DNA of 64,000 nt from NCBI RefSeq assembly GCF_020131355.1, contig NZ_JAHLEL010000006.1, forward strand, positions 124,001-188,000, given 5' to 3'. The notes below the pieces were generated by a model. It was not told the DNA's origin and made no database searches. It saw only the letters and a program-made list of their open reading frames with translations. Position 1 is the stretch's first letter; every line of letters starts with the position of its first letter. Source of the DNA: Pseudonocardia sp. ICBG1293. GTDB taxonomy: Bacteria; Actinomycetota; Actinomycetes; Mycobacteriales; Pseudonocardiaceae. This document shows positions 26,005 through 34,175 of the stretch, one piece after another. Made by a program: the position numbers and the translations under genes.

Positions 26005-26258
26005 TTCGCCGAGTACCGGTGGCGATCGAGTGCGACCGCGAGATCCGGCGCATCGGCGGTTCCGGTTCGGAGATCTGCTGCGAACTGGGCGTAGAGCCGG
26101 GCTACCCCGCTGCGGTTGGTCCGAGTTGCAGGTCGGGAGCGCATGAGCGCGGGGTCCGTAGCACTTGGACGGACTCGCTGCCGCCGGCTGCTGCCTGAAC
26201 AGGGCGGCTCTGGAAGAGAAGCGTGCCGTGCTACCGGTCTGCCATCGGTGGCGCCGGT
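26005..26258. other. Gap between the IS5 element and a TetR gene
   Basis: These 254 bp hold no credible gene; the short open frames lack start signals and recognisable domains. No inverted repeats stand out. Confidence 0.5.
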
Positions 26259-26801
26259 TCAGTCATGGGGCCGGATTCCGTGCAGCAGTACCGCTTGGAG
26301 CGCTCGGCGATCGTCGGGAACGCCGATCCGTATCGCGTGCTCGATCCCACACACCAGGTGCTGAAGACTCTGCGCTGTCACAGTGGGCTCCAGGACCCCG
26401 GCGTCGTGCGCGCGCCGGACGACCCGGTCGGACATGGCGAGGATGTCGGCGGTGAGCTGCCGGATCTCCGGGGAGTCGCTGGTCCGGCCCACCAGCACGC
26501 TCTGGAGGCCGTCGTCCTGGAGCTGCAGCGTCAGGGCGTCGTCGATGAGTCCGACCAGGGCGTCCCAGGGGTCGTCCCTGGCCAGCGCGGTCGTGCACGC
26601 GGAGTCGAGTCTGATGAGGGCCTCGTGTGCCAACGCTTCGAGGAGTGCCTGGGTCGTCGGGAAGTGCCGGTAGACCGTCGCCACTCCTACGCCCGCTTCT
26701 CGTGCCAGGTCGTTGTGGCGCAGCGTCTGGCGATCGTGACCCCGTGCGACATCCAGGATCCGTTGCCGGCTCCGTCGTGCGTCGGACCGTAGCGCTCCCA
26801 T
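26259..26801 (-). CDS. TetR family regulator
   Basis: 180 residues from ATG 26801. The helix-turn-helix LRHNDLAREAGVGVATVYRH followed by FPTTQALLEALAHE is typical, and the C-terminal part (TADILAMSDRVVRRAHDAGVL) matches the common TetR dimer domain. It is divergent from an SDR, and two near-identical palindromes lie in the shared promoter region. It probably represses the SDR and itself. Confidence 0.88.
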   Translation of the reverse strand: MGALRSDARRSRQRILDVARGHDRQTLRHNDLAREAGVGVATVYRHFPTTQALLEALAHEALIRLDSACTTALARDDPWDALVGLIDDALTLQLQDDGLQSVLVGRTSDSPEIRQLTADILAMSDRVVRRAHDAGVLEPTVTAQSLQHLVCGIEHAIRIGVPDDRRALQAVLLHGIRPHD

Positions 26802-26822
26802 GTCTGCATCCTACCTCGTAAA

Positions 26823-26868
26823 CGGATGAATCATCCGGTAGCGTCGGGCATGACGGATAAACTATCCG
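26823..26868. promoter_or_regulatory. Paired operators CGGATGAATCATCCG and CGGATAAACTATCCG
   Basis: Two 15-bp palindromes sit at 26823-26837 (perfect 7-1-7) and 26854-26868 (6-3-6), 31 bp apart start to start, about three helical turns. They occupy the divergent TetR/SDR promoter region. The second ends 12 bp before the SDR ATG and would block transcription or initiation when bound. Confidence 0.7.
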
Positions 26869-26880
26869 ATTGGAGTGGGT

Positions 26881-27858
26881 ATGTCCTGGGATCCGCATGC
26901 ACTTCCCGACCAGTCCGGCCGGGTTCTCGCCGTGACGGGGGCGACGGCAGGGATTGGGTACTTCGCGGCTGAGCAACTCGCCGCGGCGGGTGCACACGTC
27001 GTCCTGCTCGGGCGTTCCGCGGGGCGGCTCGCTGCGACCGAACGTGCGATCAGCGAGCACGTACCCGGGGCGAACCTGAGCTCGGTGGTCGTCGATCTCG
27101 CCTCGCTGTCGTCGGTCGCGGCAGCGGCGGGTCCGCTCGCGGAGCTCCCGGCGCTGCACGGGGTCCTGCTCAATGCCGGACCGGTCTTCACACTGTCGGG
27201 GGCGACAGCGGACGGACTCCCGTTGCAGATCGGGACGCACGCCGTCGGGAACGCCGCGCTCGCCTCGGTCGTCCTGCCGTCGCTCTCCCGGGCCGCCCTC
27301 GAGCAGGGAGGACAGACGCGGATCGTGTCGGTCAGCACCGGATTCGTCCGGGGGATCCGAACGGCGGTCGATGATCTGCTGCGAGTGCCTCGGTTGCGGC
27401 TGCTGGCCTATGTCAAGGCCAAGGCCGTGCTCGAGACCTACGCCTACGAACTGGATCGTACGCTCCGGGACGAGGGCACCCCGGTGGCCTCGGTCGTCGC
27501 CATCCCCGGTGTCGGCGTCGATGCCAGGACCCCGGCCCGGGCAGGAGTCACTGATGCACCCGGTCGTCGATATCAGCGCAACCCCAGCACCCCGTGGGCG
27601 CAGGGTAAGGACACTGCGGCATGGCCGTTGGTGCGCGCTCTCGTCGATCCCGATGCCGTCGGTGGTGCCTGTTACGGGCCGGACGGGCCGCTGCGGGGGG
27701 CTCCCGTTCGGATCGAGCCGGTGTCGCGCACCGCTCGTCCCGCGGGTGGGGTCGCCCCCCGCGTCGCCTCGGAGCTGGACGCGATGGTGAGGACCGCGGC
27801 CCGATGGAGCCCCGATTCCGGGAATGTGCCAGACCACGGTCCGACAGCTCTCGAGTAG
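26881..27858 (+). CDS. SDR family oxidoreductase
   Basis: 325 residues from ATG 26881 with TGGAG upstream. The cofactor motif is LAVTGATAGIGYFAAEQLAA, with NAG in LLNAGPVF. The catalytic region is unusual: the expected YxxxK appears as AYVKAKAVLETYAYE (Y-V-K-A-K), with serine in SVSTGFVRG. It resembles WW-domain oxidoreductase/retinol-dehydrogenase-like SDRs. It is regulated with the divergent TetR gene by inference from the paired operators. Confidence 0.82.
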   Translation: MSWDPHALPDQSGRVLAVTGATAGIGYFAAEQLAAAGAHVVLLGRSAGRLAATERAISEHVPGANLSSVVVDLASLSSVAAAAGPLAELPALHGVLLNAGPVFTLSGATADGLPLQIGTHAVGNAALASVVLPSLSRAALEQGGQTRIVSVSTGFVRGIRTAVDDLLRVPRLRLLAYVKAKAVLETYAYELDRTLRDEGTPVASVVAIPGVGVDARTPARAGVTDAPGRRYQRNPSTPWAQGKDTAAWPLVRALVDPDAVGGACYGPDGPLRGAPVRIEPVSRTARPAGGVAPRVASELDAMVRTAARWSPDSGNVPDHGPTALE

Positions 27859-29114
27859 GCCGGGCACCCCGGCGATCCGTCCACTGCAGGCCGAGGTCAC
27901 CCAGGTCGGCTGCGCGACACGGTCGGCAAGAAGTCGACGAGCTCCTGGTCGCGGATGGCGGCGACGACGCCTGGGCCGCGGGGGCGAACAAGACCTCGGC
28001 CAGGTGGTCCGGCTCGCCCGAGGATCCCGGGCCGGGACCGGGAGCCCGGAGAGATCCCCGTTCGGCGGACGGCGTCCACATGCGTGCATCCCGGAGTCGA
28101 TGCCGGTTCGTCCTGCCTGGTCCGGGGCCAGTCTGCCCAACTGCCGGCCTGATCCTGGATCCATCGATCGGCACCCGGGTCACAGCCCCCTTTCGGGGGT
28201 CGGGCACGGTATGACGCAGACCTGGCGGTGGCGGCCCCTCGCCCCCGAGCGTCACCGCGGCCGCTCCGGGCGGGCCTCTCGGGCAGTGGCGAACACCGGG
28301 CCCTGCGCGGTCGGCGTCGAGCAGCGCCGCGTCCGACGTCGCTGCTGCCCGCGGACTGCTCCGTCCCTCGTCACGGCACGGAGACCGGCCCGGGTCAGCC
28401 CTGCAGCTGGCCCTGTCGACCTGGAGATCCGCTCCGTTGAGGTCCTTCATCGACCAGGTCACCTCCGAGCTCCAGCAGAGCGCCGCGGCGATCGCGGGCC
28501 GTAGGCGTACGAGTCGACGTCATCACGCCCGACCCGACCGACACCACCATGTTCGGGGACGTGTTCGACGCGCAGGCCGACGAGGTGCGGGCTCAGATCG
28601 GTACCGGACTCCCGCGCAGCGGGCGCCGGCGACGAGGGGCTGGCCGCCGCGGCCCGCGCCATGATCGATCGTTTCCTCCAGCCCGCTCAGTCCCTCGCGG
28701 GTGGCACTGGCGTGTAGCTCACCGATCAGGTGATCGTGCTCGCTCACGGCTACGCCGCCCTCGACAGCACCAGTTTCTGTCGACCGACCAGCATGAGCGA
28801 GGAGACGATGAAGGTCAGGGCTGCCTGCGCGGCGCGAGCGCTCGTCGTTCGATACTCACCGTCGGCCGTCGCGGGGCGTGCGCCCCGAGACGGAGAAGCG
28901 CTGATGACCATCGAACGCAGTGGCGGCACAGACCGCGTCGCCCAGCAACCGTCGGCGCTGTTCGTACGCCGGTGAGCCCGCCAGTCCGCGTCATCCTCAC
29001 TCGTCGTGAGGCGCTCGGGGCTCGACACGTGGCGGGTGATCTGGTGTAGAGACTGCGCCGTGCCGGTCGGACTCCGAGAGCGCCGGTCAGTGTTCACCGG
29101 CGTGAACCGTGTCT
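27859..29114. other. Decayed region without an intact gene
   Basis: About 1.25 kb contains only short frames in all phases. Fragments look like former coding sequence, for example FIDQVTSELQQSAAAIAG and VGVRVDVITPDPTDTTMFGD on the plus strand and VVAAIRDQELVDFLPTVSR on the minus strand, but none is continuous. This suggests gene decay next to the mobile-element cluster. Confidence 0.55.
28437..28717 (+). pseudogene. Frameshifted C-terminal gene remnant (possibly patatin-like)
   Basis: Three consecutive frames read as one protein tail: FIDQVTSELQQSAAAIAG, then VGVRVDVITPDPTDTTMFGD and VFDAQADEVRAQIG, then AGDEGLAAAARAMIDRF to a TAG at 28715. At least two frameshifts separate them. The VxVITPD...FGD...D pattern faintly recalls the C-terminus of patatin-like phospholipases; this assignment is weak. 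Confidence 0.35.
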
Positions 29115-29942
29115 TCAGTCGTCGCGACCTGGGGAGTGCTGGTCGGAGGCCTCGGAGGTGAGGATGTAGAGCATGAACCGATGATCCCGCTCTGGGTCGT
29201 GGAGCACCTCGACGTCGAAGTCCAGCCAGCCGGCGCTGGGGTGGTGGAGGCGTTTGAGGGCTGATCGCCAGGCGCCGACTTCGCCTCGTTCCCAGCATTC
29301 GCAGAAGGTAGGGCTGGTGGCGGTGAGGTCGTGGAACAGCCCGAGCAGGTAGAGGTCATCGGGGTAGCGGCTCAGTGCGGCGCGTAGTTCGGCGGCGGCC
29401 ACGCGCAGCAGCTGGCGTTGGCCGTCTCGGTCGAGGCGGTCGGCGAGGGCTGATGACGTGAAAGCCCGGTGGGCGATGTTGCGGCCGTAGAGACCCTCAC
29501 CAGCGACGGAGCCGAAGAGCTCGGTGGCCGAGGAGTTGGTCGCCACGAGATCGAGACGCCCGTCGTGCACGATCACCGGGATGCTCGGGTCGAGTCGGCT
29601 GATCAGACGCAGCAACCCAGGGCGCACGGCACCAGATGGCTCCGAGCGTTCCGGTGGTAGTTCCCCGGCGAGCCGGAAGAGGTGGTCGCGCTCTGGTTCG
29701 GTGAGCGCGAAGGCGCGCGCCAGGGTGGTGAGGACTTCTCGGGACGGGCGCGGAGCCCGGCCCTGCTCGAGGCGGGTGTAGTACTCGACGGAGATCGACG
29801 CGAGCTCGGCCAGCTCCTGGCGACGCGAACCGGGGACACGGCGACGCGCCCCGCTGGCACCGTCCGGGGCTGCCGGTGGCGCCACGAGCGCGCGGCGTCG
29901 TCGCAGGTAGCTGCCGAGATCGGGTCGGCCCGAGTTCACCAC
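29115..29942 (-). CDS. XRE family regulator with MmyB-like ligand-binding domain
   Basis: 275 residues from ATG 29942. The N-terminal helix-turn-helix reads SRRQELAELASISVEYYTRL then EQGRAPRPSREVLTTLARAF, the signature of this actinobacterial group, and the C-terminal MmyB-like PAS-type domain has PVIVHDGRLDLVATNSSATE, NIAHRAF and LHHPSAGWLDFDVEVL. The family is known to sit next to SDR genes, as here, and structural members bind fatty-acid-like ligands. It is divergent from the SDR at 30115. Confidence 0.9.
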   Translation of the reverse strand: MVNSGRPDLGSYLRRRRALVAPPAAPDGASGARRRVPGSRRQELAELASISVEYYTRLEQGRAPRPSREVLTTLARAFALTEPERDHLFRLAGELPPERSEPSGAVRPGLLRLISRLDPSIPVIVHDGRLDLVATNSSATELFGSVAGEGLYGRNIAHRAFTSSALADRLDRDGQRQLLRVAAAELRAALSRYPDDLYLLGLFHDLTATSPTFCECWERGEVGAWRSALKRLHHPSAGWLDFDVEVLHDPERDHRFMLYILTSEASDQHSPGRDD

Positions 29943-29975
29943 GGCGCCCAGTCTGCCCCGGGCCCGGCTCGTAGG

Positions 29976-30013
29976 AGGACCAGCAGCCTGGTCCTGCCGG
30001 GACCATCCTGGTC
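29976..30013. promoter_or_regulatory. Tandem inverted repeats in the XRE/SDR promoter region
   Basis: AGGACCAG-N4-CTGGTCCT (29976-29995) is a perfect 8-bp inverted repeat. A second copy of the half sites, GACCA-TCC-TGGTC, follows at 30001-30013. They lie between divergent genes and are the probable binding sites of the MmyB-like regulator. Confidence 0.6.
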
Positions 30014-30114
30014 AGGGCCTCCTTCGCCCGGGTGTTCGCCGCGCAGTGTCATCGCCGACGGCGTCGTCGCCCCAGCTTGCAGGGCGATCGCACCCACACC
30101 GGAGGAGAACTACC

Positions 30115-31056
30115 GTGTCCACACCCACCCACACGCTCGTGATGACCGGCGCGACCCGCGGAATCGGGCTGGAAGCCGCGAAGGAACTGTTGCGGCGCGA
30201 TCCCGGCGTCCACCTGGTCGTCCTCGCTCGGGCTTCCTCAGCGGCCCAGGTCATTCCGCAGCTCCAGGCGCTCTCTGCGCACGTTTCGGCGATCGACGTG
30301 GACCTGGCCAGCACGGCGAGCGTCGATGCCGCCGCAGGGCAGGTCGAGGATCTGCTCGACACCGGCGAGCTCCCCACCCTGAGGCGGGTGGTGTGCAATG
30401 CCGGGGTCTCCCTCGACAGCGCCCTGCACACCACGGCCGACGGCTACGAGACGACTTTCGCGGTCAACGTGCTCTCGACCCACCTGCTGCTGCGCCGGCT
30501 GCATCCTCATCTGCGACGGCCGGCGCGTGTCGTGGTCACCGTCAGCGACGCTCATTTCGGCGACCTGCGGCATACCGGCGGCACGTTTCCCTCCCCCCGC
30601 TGGACCACGCCGGAGGTCCTGTTCCACCCCGGGGCGTACCCGCGATCGGGCACGGTGCGCGCCGGGCGACGCGCCTACGCCACCAGCAAGCTCGGCGGCA
30701 TCCACCTGGTGCACGAGTGGGCGCGCAGACTGCCCGACGGGGTCGACATCGTGGCCTACAACCCCAGCCTCGTGATCGGCACCGGGCTGGCCCGCGACGC
30801 GGGTGGCGTATCAGAGCTGCTGATGCGCTACGTCGTCCCCGCTCTGGCCCCCACCCCGCTTGTCGACACCCCGGTCGCCGCGGGCCACAAGCTCGCCGAC
30901 GCCGTGACCGGCCGCACCGTGGCAATGACCGGGGCCTACCTGCACCGCACCACTGTCACATCCTCGTCGATGGAGTCCTACGATTCCCAACGGGAGAACG
31001 CCCTGTGGACCTGGCTGGAGAGTGCGGCACAGCGCACCGGACCTGGTGGGTCGTGA
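30115..31056 (+). CDS. SDR family oxidoreductase paired with MmyB-type regulator
   Basis: 313 residues from GTG 30115, preceded by GGAGGAG. Motifs are LVMTGATRGIGLEAAKELL, CNAGVS, and AYATSKLGG with the catalytic Tyr and Lys. The central insertion (FHPGAYPRSGTVRAGRRA) and length fit the extended retinol-dehydrogenase/protochlorophyllide-reductase-like SDRs often found beside MmyB regulators. NAD(P)-dependent reduction of a hydrophobic carbonyl or alcohol is likely; substrate unknown. Confidence 0.87.
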   Translation: MSTPTHTLVMTGATRGIGLEAAKELLRRDPGVHLVVLARASSAAQVIPQLQALSAHVSAIDVDLASTASVDAAAGQVEDLLDTGELPTLRRVVCNAGVSLDSALHTTADGYETTFAVNVLSTHLLLRRLHPHLRRPARVVVTVSDAHFGDLRHTGGTFPSPRWTTPEVLFHPGAYPRSGTVRAGRRAYATSKLGGIHLVHEWARRLPDGVDIVAYNPSLVIGTGLARDAGGVSELLMRYVVPALAPTPLVDTPVAAGHKLADAVTGRTVAMTGAYLHRTTVTSSSMESYDSQRENALWTWLESAAQRTGPGGS

Positions 31057-31366
31057 GCTCTCGACCGTGCCGGTCTGGCTGTGCTCGGCCGGGATCGAGG
31101 CCGGACGCCCATGACACTCCCGCCGAGTGAGAGGCGCTCGGCGGGTGGTCGAGGTGGGGCGCCTCGCAGGGCCGGGGCCCTTGAGGGTGAACTCGAGCAG
31201 GGCCTGGGTGTTCTCCCAGACTCACGTCGCGTCGTCGGTGTTGCGAGGTGGGGATAGAGGCGCAGCTCGGTGAGCGCGCCACCGAGCTGGCCGAGACCAC
31301 GACGGCCGCAGAGGCGTCCGCCAGTGCCGAGGTGGCGGCGGCGAGCAGGGCCAGCGACCCGGCACT
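31057..31366. other. Gap without a recognisable gene
   Basis: About 310 bp follow the SDR stop. Open frames are shadowed and lack ribosome-binding sites. The final part runs into a short hydrophobic ORF starting at 31367. Confidence 0.45.
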
Positions 31367-31519
31367 ATGCACGGTATCGGCTTTGCGGTGGTTGCTGTGG
31401 TGTGCGGGCTGGTCTCGATATTCACGGCGACTGAGTACCGGACCGATTGGACCGCCGTGGTCGGGGCCACCGCCGGCGCGGGGCAGATAGTGCTGTCGAT
31501 CGTCCTGCTTCTCGTCTGA
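31367..31519 (+). CDS. Small two-helix membrane protein (50 aa), tentative
   Basis: An ATG at 31367 opens a 50-codon frame. Residues 3-21 (GIGFAVVAVVCGLVSIFTA) and 32-50 (VGATAGAGQIVLSIVLLLV) are two clear hydrophobic helices joined by a short charged turn (TEYRTDW), a plausible small hairpin membrane protein. No good ribosome-binding site is seen, so it could be translated from upstream or be the tail of a decayed gene. It is convergent with the response regulator. Confidence 0.4.
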   Translation: MHGIGFAVVAVVCGLVSIFTATEYRTDWTAVVGATAGAGQIVLSIVLLLV

Positions 31520-31537
31520 GCCGGGAGCGCGGGGTCG

Positions 31538-32236
31538 TCAGCGCGGTGTCACGAGCCCCGCGTCGTATGCCGTGATGACCAGCTGCACGCGGTCGCGTGC
31601 CGGAACCTTCTGCAACAGCCTTCCGACATGGGTCTTGACCGTCTGCTCCCCGATGAACAGCTCGGCTGCGATCTCGCGATTCGACAGTCCGCGCCCGATC
31701 AGCACGAAGACCTCGCGTTCGCGATCGGTGAGATCGTCCAGCGCGAGCGACGTACGCGAGTGCACCGGCTCGCGCCGGTCGGCGAAGTGCTCCAGGAGTT
31801 GACGTGTGACGCTGGGGGACAGGAGCGCGTCGCCGGCGGCGACCACGCGCACGGCGCGCGTGAGTTCGTCGGGCGAGGCGTCCTTCAGCAGGAAGCCGCT
31901 CGCTCCGGCGCGCAGTGCTTCGTGCACGTAGTCGTCGACGTTGAACGTCGTCACCATCACCACTCTGGGCACGTGCGGCGACGGACGTTCGGGGCTCAGG
32001 ATGCGGCGGGCCGCCTCGAGACCGTCCATCACGGGCATCCGCACGTCCATGAGGACGACATCCGGGTTGGTGTCTTCTGCGCATCGCACCGCCTCGGCGC
32101 CATCAGCCGCCTGCGCGACGACCCGGATGTCGGGCTGCGCGTCGAGCAGGGCGGCGAAGCTTCCCCGCACCATCGCCTGGTCGTCCACGATCATCACCGT
32201 GATGTCGACGCTCGTGTTGGCTGGCTCCGGCATCAT
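31538..32236 (-). CDS. NarL/FixJ-type response regulator
   Basis: 232 residues from ATG 32236. The receiver domain has the acidic pair D18/D19, the phosphoacceptor D64 (VVLMDVRMPVMDG), the Thr in VTTFN and the Lys in LLKDAS. A LuxR-type helix-turn-helix follows (LTDREREVFVLIGRGLSNRE then IAAELFIGEQTVKTHVGRLL). Its start overlaps the stop of the kinase reading frame by 4 bp, so the pair was an operon. With the kinase truncated, the regulator has probably lost its cognate phosphodonor. Confidence 0.92.
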   Translation of the reverse strand: MMPEPANTSVDITVMIVDDQAMVRGSFAALLDAQPDIRVVAQAADGAEAVRCAEDTNPDVVLMDVRMPVMDGLEAARRILSPERPSPHVPRVVMVTTFNVDDYVHEALRAGASGFLLKDASPDELTRAVRVVAAGDALLSPSVTRQLLEHFADRREPVHSRTSLALDDLTDREREVFVLIGRGLSNREIAAELFIGEQTVKTHVGRLLQKVPARDRVQLVITAYDAGLVTPR

Positions 32237-32697
32237 CGGCCCGTCTCTTCTCGCTCAGCCGTGTCCGGCGCTGTCGGAGGGACATCGCCTGCGGAAAGGC
32301 GGTTGTCAAGCGGAAGGGATGTCGCGACGCGGAAACCGCCGGAGGTGGTGTGTCCCGCTGTCAGCGTGCCGCGGAGCATCGACGCGCGCTCGCGCATGCC
32401 GATGAGTCCGTGTCCCCGCGCGGAGGCGACCTTCTCCAGCCGCTCGCTGTTCCCCGCTTCGTTCTCGATCGCCATGAGCACTGCGCCGTCGTGTGCGCCT
32501 GCCGACACGTCGATCGCAGCGCCGGGGCGTGCCTGACCGCGTTGCTGATCGCCTCCTGCGCGATCCGGTAGGCGGCGATGCCCACCGCCGTGGGTACGTT
32601 CGAGGGAACGTCGAGGTGCAGACGGATGGTCGCACCGGCCCGGACGGCTTCTTCGACGAGTGCGGGGAGCTCATCGAGTGCCGGTTGAGGAGCTCGC
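32233..32697 (-). pseudogene. Histidine kinase remnant, cut by IS701 and frameshifted
   Basis: Only the C-terminal part of a HisKA_3/HATPase_c kinase remains: LDELPALVEEAVRAGATIRL, then the N-box AAYRIAQEAISNAVRHA, then a frame change at about 32520-32540 (one base missing), then VSAGAHDGAVLMAIENE and the G-box GHGLIGMRERASMLRG. The upstream half, with sensor and phosphoacceptor His, is absent. The sequence stops at the TTAG duplication of the IS701 element, and no continuation is found beyond the IS array. Confidence 0.85.
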
Positions 32698-32701
32698 TTA
32701 G

Positions 32702-34104
32702 TACTCCAGCCGCAGTTTGTGATGTTGATGTGCGCTAAGCTTCGATCTTGTGCAGGTGGAGGAGGATCTCGAGGCGTGGGCCGGTGGCCTGGATGGGCTG
32801 TTCGGGCTGGTGGCGGGCCGGTTCTTCCGGACGGAACCGCGGCGTCGGGCGCGGGCGTATGTGCGGGGGTTGTTGGCGCCGTTGGCGGGGAAGAACGGGT
32901 GGACGCTGGCCGAGGTCGCCGGTGACACGACTCCGGATGGGATGCAGCGGCTGCTCAACTCCGCGACCTGGGATGTCGACGGTGTCCGTGATGACCTGCG
33001 GGATTACGTCGTCGAGCACCTCGGCGAGTCCGGTGGGGTGCTGATCGTCGATGAGACCGGGTTCCTGAAGAAGGGGACGAAGTCGGCGGGGGTGCAGCGC
33101 CAGTACTCGGGCACTGCCGGGCGGGTGGAGAACTGCCAGCTCGGAGTCTTCTGTGCCTATGCCACGAGCAAGGGCCGGACGTTGATCGACCGCGAGCTCT
33201 ACCTGCCCAAGTCCTGGACCGGTGATCGGGAACGCTGCCGAGCCGCGGCGGTGCCTGAGGAGATCGAGTTCGCCACCAAGGCCACGCTGGCCAAGGAAAT
33301 GCTCGGCCGTGCCCTCGATGCCGGGGTTCCCGCAGGATGGGTGACCGCGGACGAGGCATACGGGCAGGACTACAAGTTCCGCACCTGGTGCGAGCAGCGC
33401 CGGATCGGCTACGTCGTCGCGGTTCCGCGCAGCCAGTCCGTCCCGTTGTCCCTGGACGCCGACATCTGTCAGATCAGCGGCTCACGACGGGCCGACGACC
33501 TGGTCGCCCGCGCTCCCGGACGGGCGTGGAAGCGCCGCTCAGCCGGTCCGGGTGTGAAGGGAGAACGCTTCTACGACTGGGCCGTGGCCTCGCTGTATCC
33601 GCCCGAGAACGCCCCGGCCGGATGGGGCCGATGGCTACTGGTCCGACGTCAGATCCTCACCGACACACAGCTCTCCGCCGGCGAGGAGCACGATCTGGCC
33701 TACTACCTGTGCGCCGGCCCGCCCGGCACCACCGACGACGACCTCATCCGCGTCGCCGGCACGCGGTGGGCGATCGAGGAGTGCTTCCAGACCGCGAAGA
33801 ACGAGGTCGGGCTCGACCACTATCAAGTGCGGCGTTACGACGCCTGGTACCGCCACGTCACCCTGGCTATTCTCGCCCACGCCTACCTCTCGGTCACCGC
33901 GGCGATCGCCCCAAAAGACCTGATCACGGGCTCATCCCGCTCACCCTCGCCGAGATCCGACGTCTCCTGGCACCTCTGATCCACATTCCCACCCAGGCGC
34001 CGTGCTGGGCCTGGTCGACCTGGCGACGTCGCCACCAACACCGAGCCCGCGAAAGCCACTATCGACGACGAAGACAGCTCAGCTAACGAAGTGCGGCTGG
34101 AGTA
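32702..34104 (+). mobile_element. IS701-family insertion sequence
   Basis: The element is 1403 bp with 19-bp terminal repeats TACTCCAGCCGCASTTYGT (32702-32720 and 34086-34104, two mismatches). It is flanked by a perfect TTAG duplication (32698-32701 and 34105-34108), matching the YTAR target of the family. It sits at the junction of a histidine kinase gene and the left end of the next IS. Confidence 0.9.
32750..33979 (+). CDS. IS701-family transposase, probably C-terminally frameshifted
   Basis: 409 residues from GTG 32750. Motifs of the family are FFRTEPRRRARAYVRGLLAP, VDETGFLKKG (first Asp), VTADEAYG (second Asp) and RWAIEECFQTAKNEVGLDHY (Glu). After ITG (about 33930) the frame departs from the family. 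The expected ending, LIPLTLAEIRRLLAPLI followed by RRRHQHRARESHYRRRR, continues in another frame to 34086. A single-base lesion is therefore likely, and the copy may be inactive. Confidence 0.82.
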   Translation: MQVEEDLEAWAGGLDGLFGLVAGRFFRTEPRRRARAYVRGLLAPLAGKNGWTLAEVAGDTTPDGMQRLLNSATWDVDGVRDDLRDYVVEHLGESGGVLIVDETGFLKKGTKSAGVQRQYSGTAGRVENCQLGVFCAYATSKGRTLIDRELYLPKSWTGDRERCRAAAVPEEIEFATKATLAKEMLGRALDAGVPAGWVTADEAYGQDYKFRTWCEQRRIGYVVAVPRSQSVPLSLDADICQISGSRRADDLVARAPGRAWKRRSAGPGVKGERFYDWAVASLYPPENAPAGWGRWLLVRRQILTDTQLSAGEEHDLAYYLCAGPPGTTDDDLIRVAGTRWAIEECFQTAKNEVGLDHYQVRRYDAWYRHVTLAILAHAYLSVTAAIAPKDLITGSSRSPSPRSDVSWHL

Positions 34105-34175
34105 TTAGAGGTCGTTTCAGAAGTCGGCGTGTCGGTCCTGTGTGGATCGGCGCTGGTAGCTGATCATGTCCGGTC

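Noticed and set aside
27548..28462. Minus-strand frame of about 300 codons in the decayed region
   Set aside because: Its product is Arg/Pro/Ala-rich, overlaps the end of an intact SDR on the other strand and contains no recognisable domain.
32750..34086. Treating the full IS701 ORF as intact
   Set aside because: The last part of the open frame does not match the family; the expected C-terminus is in another frame, so it is reported as probably frameshifted.
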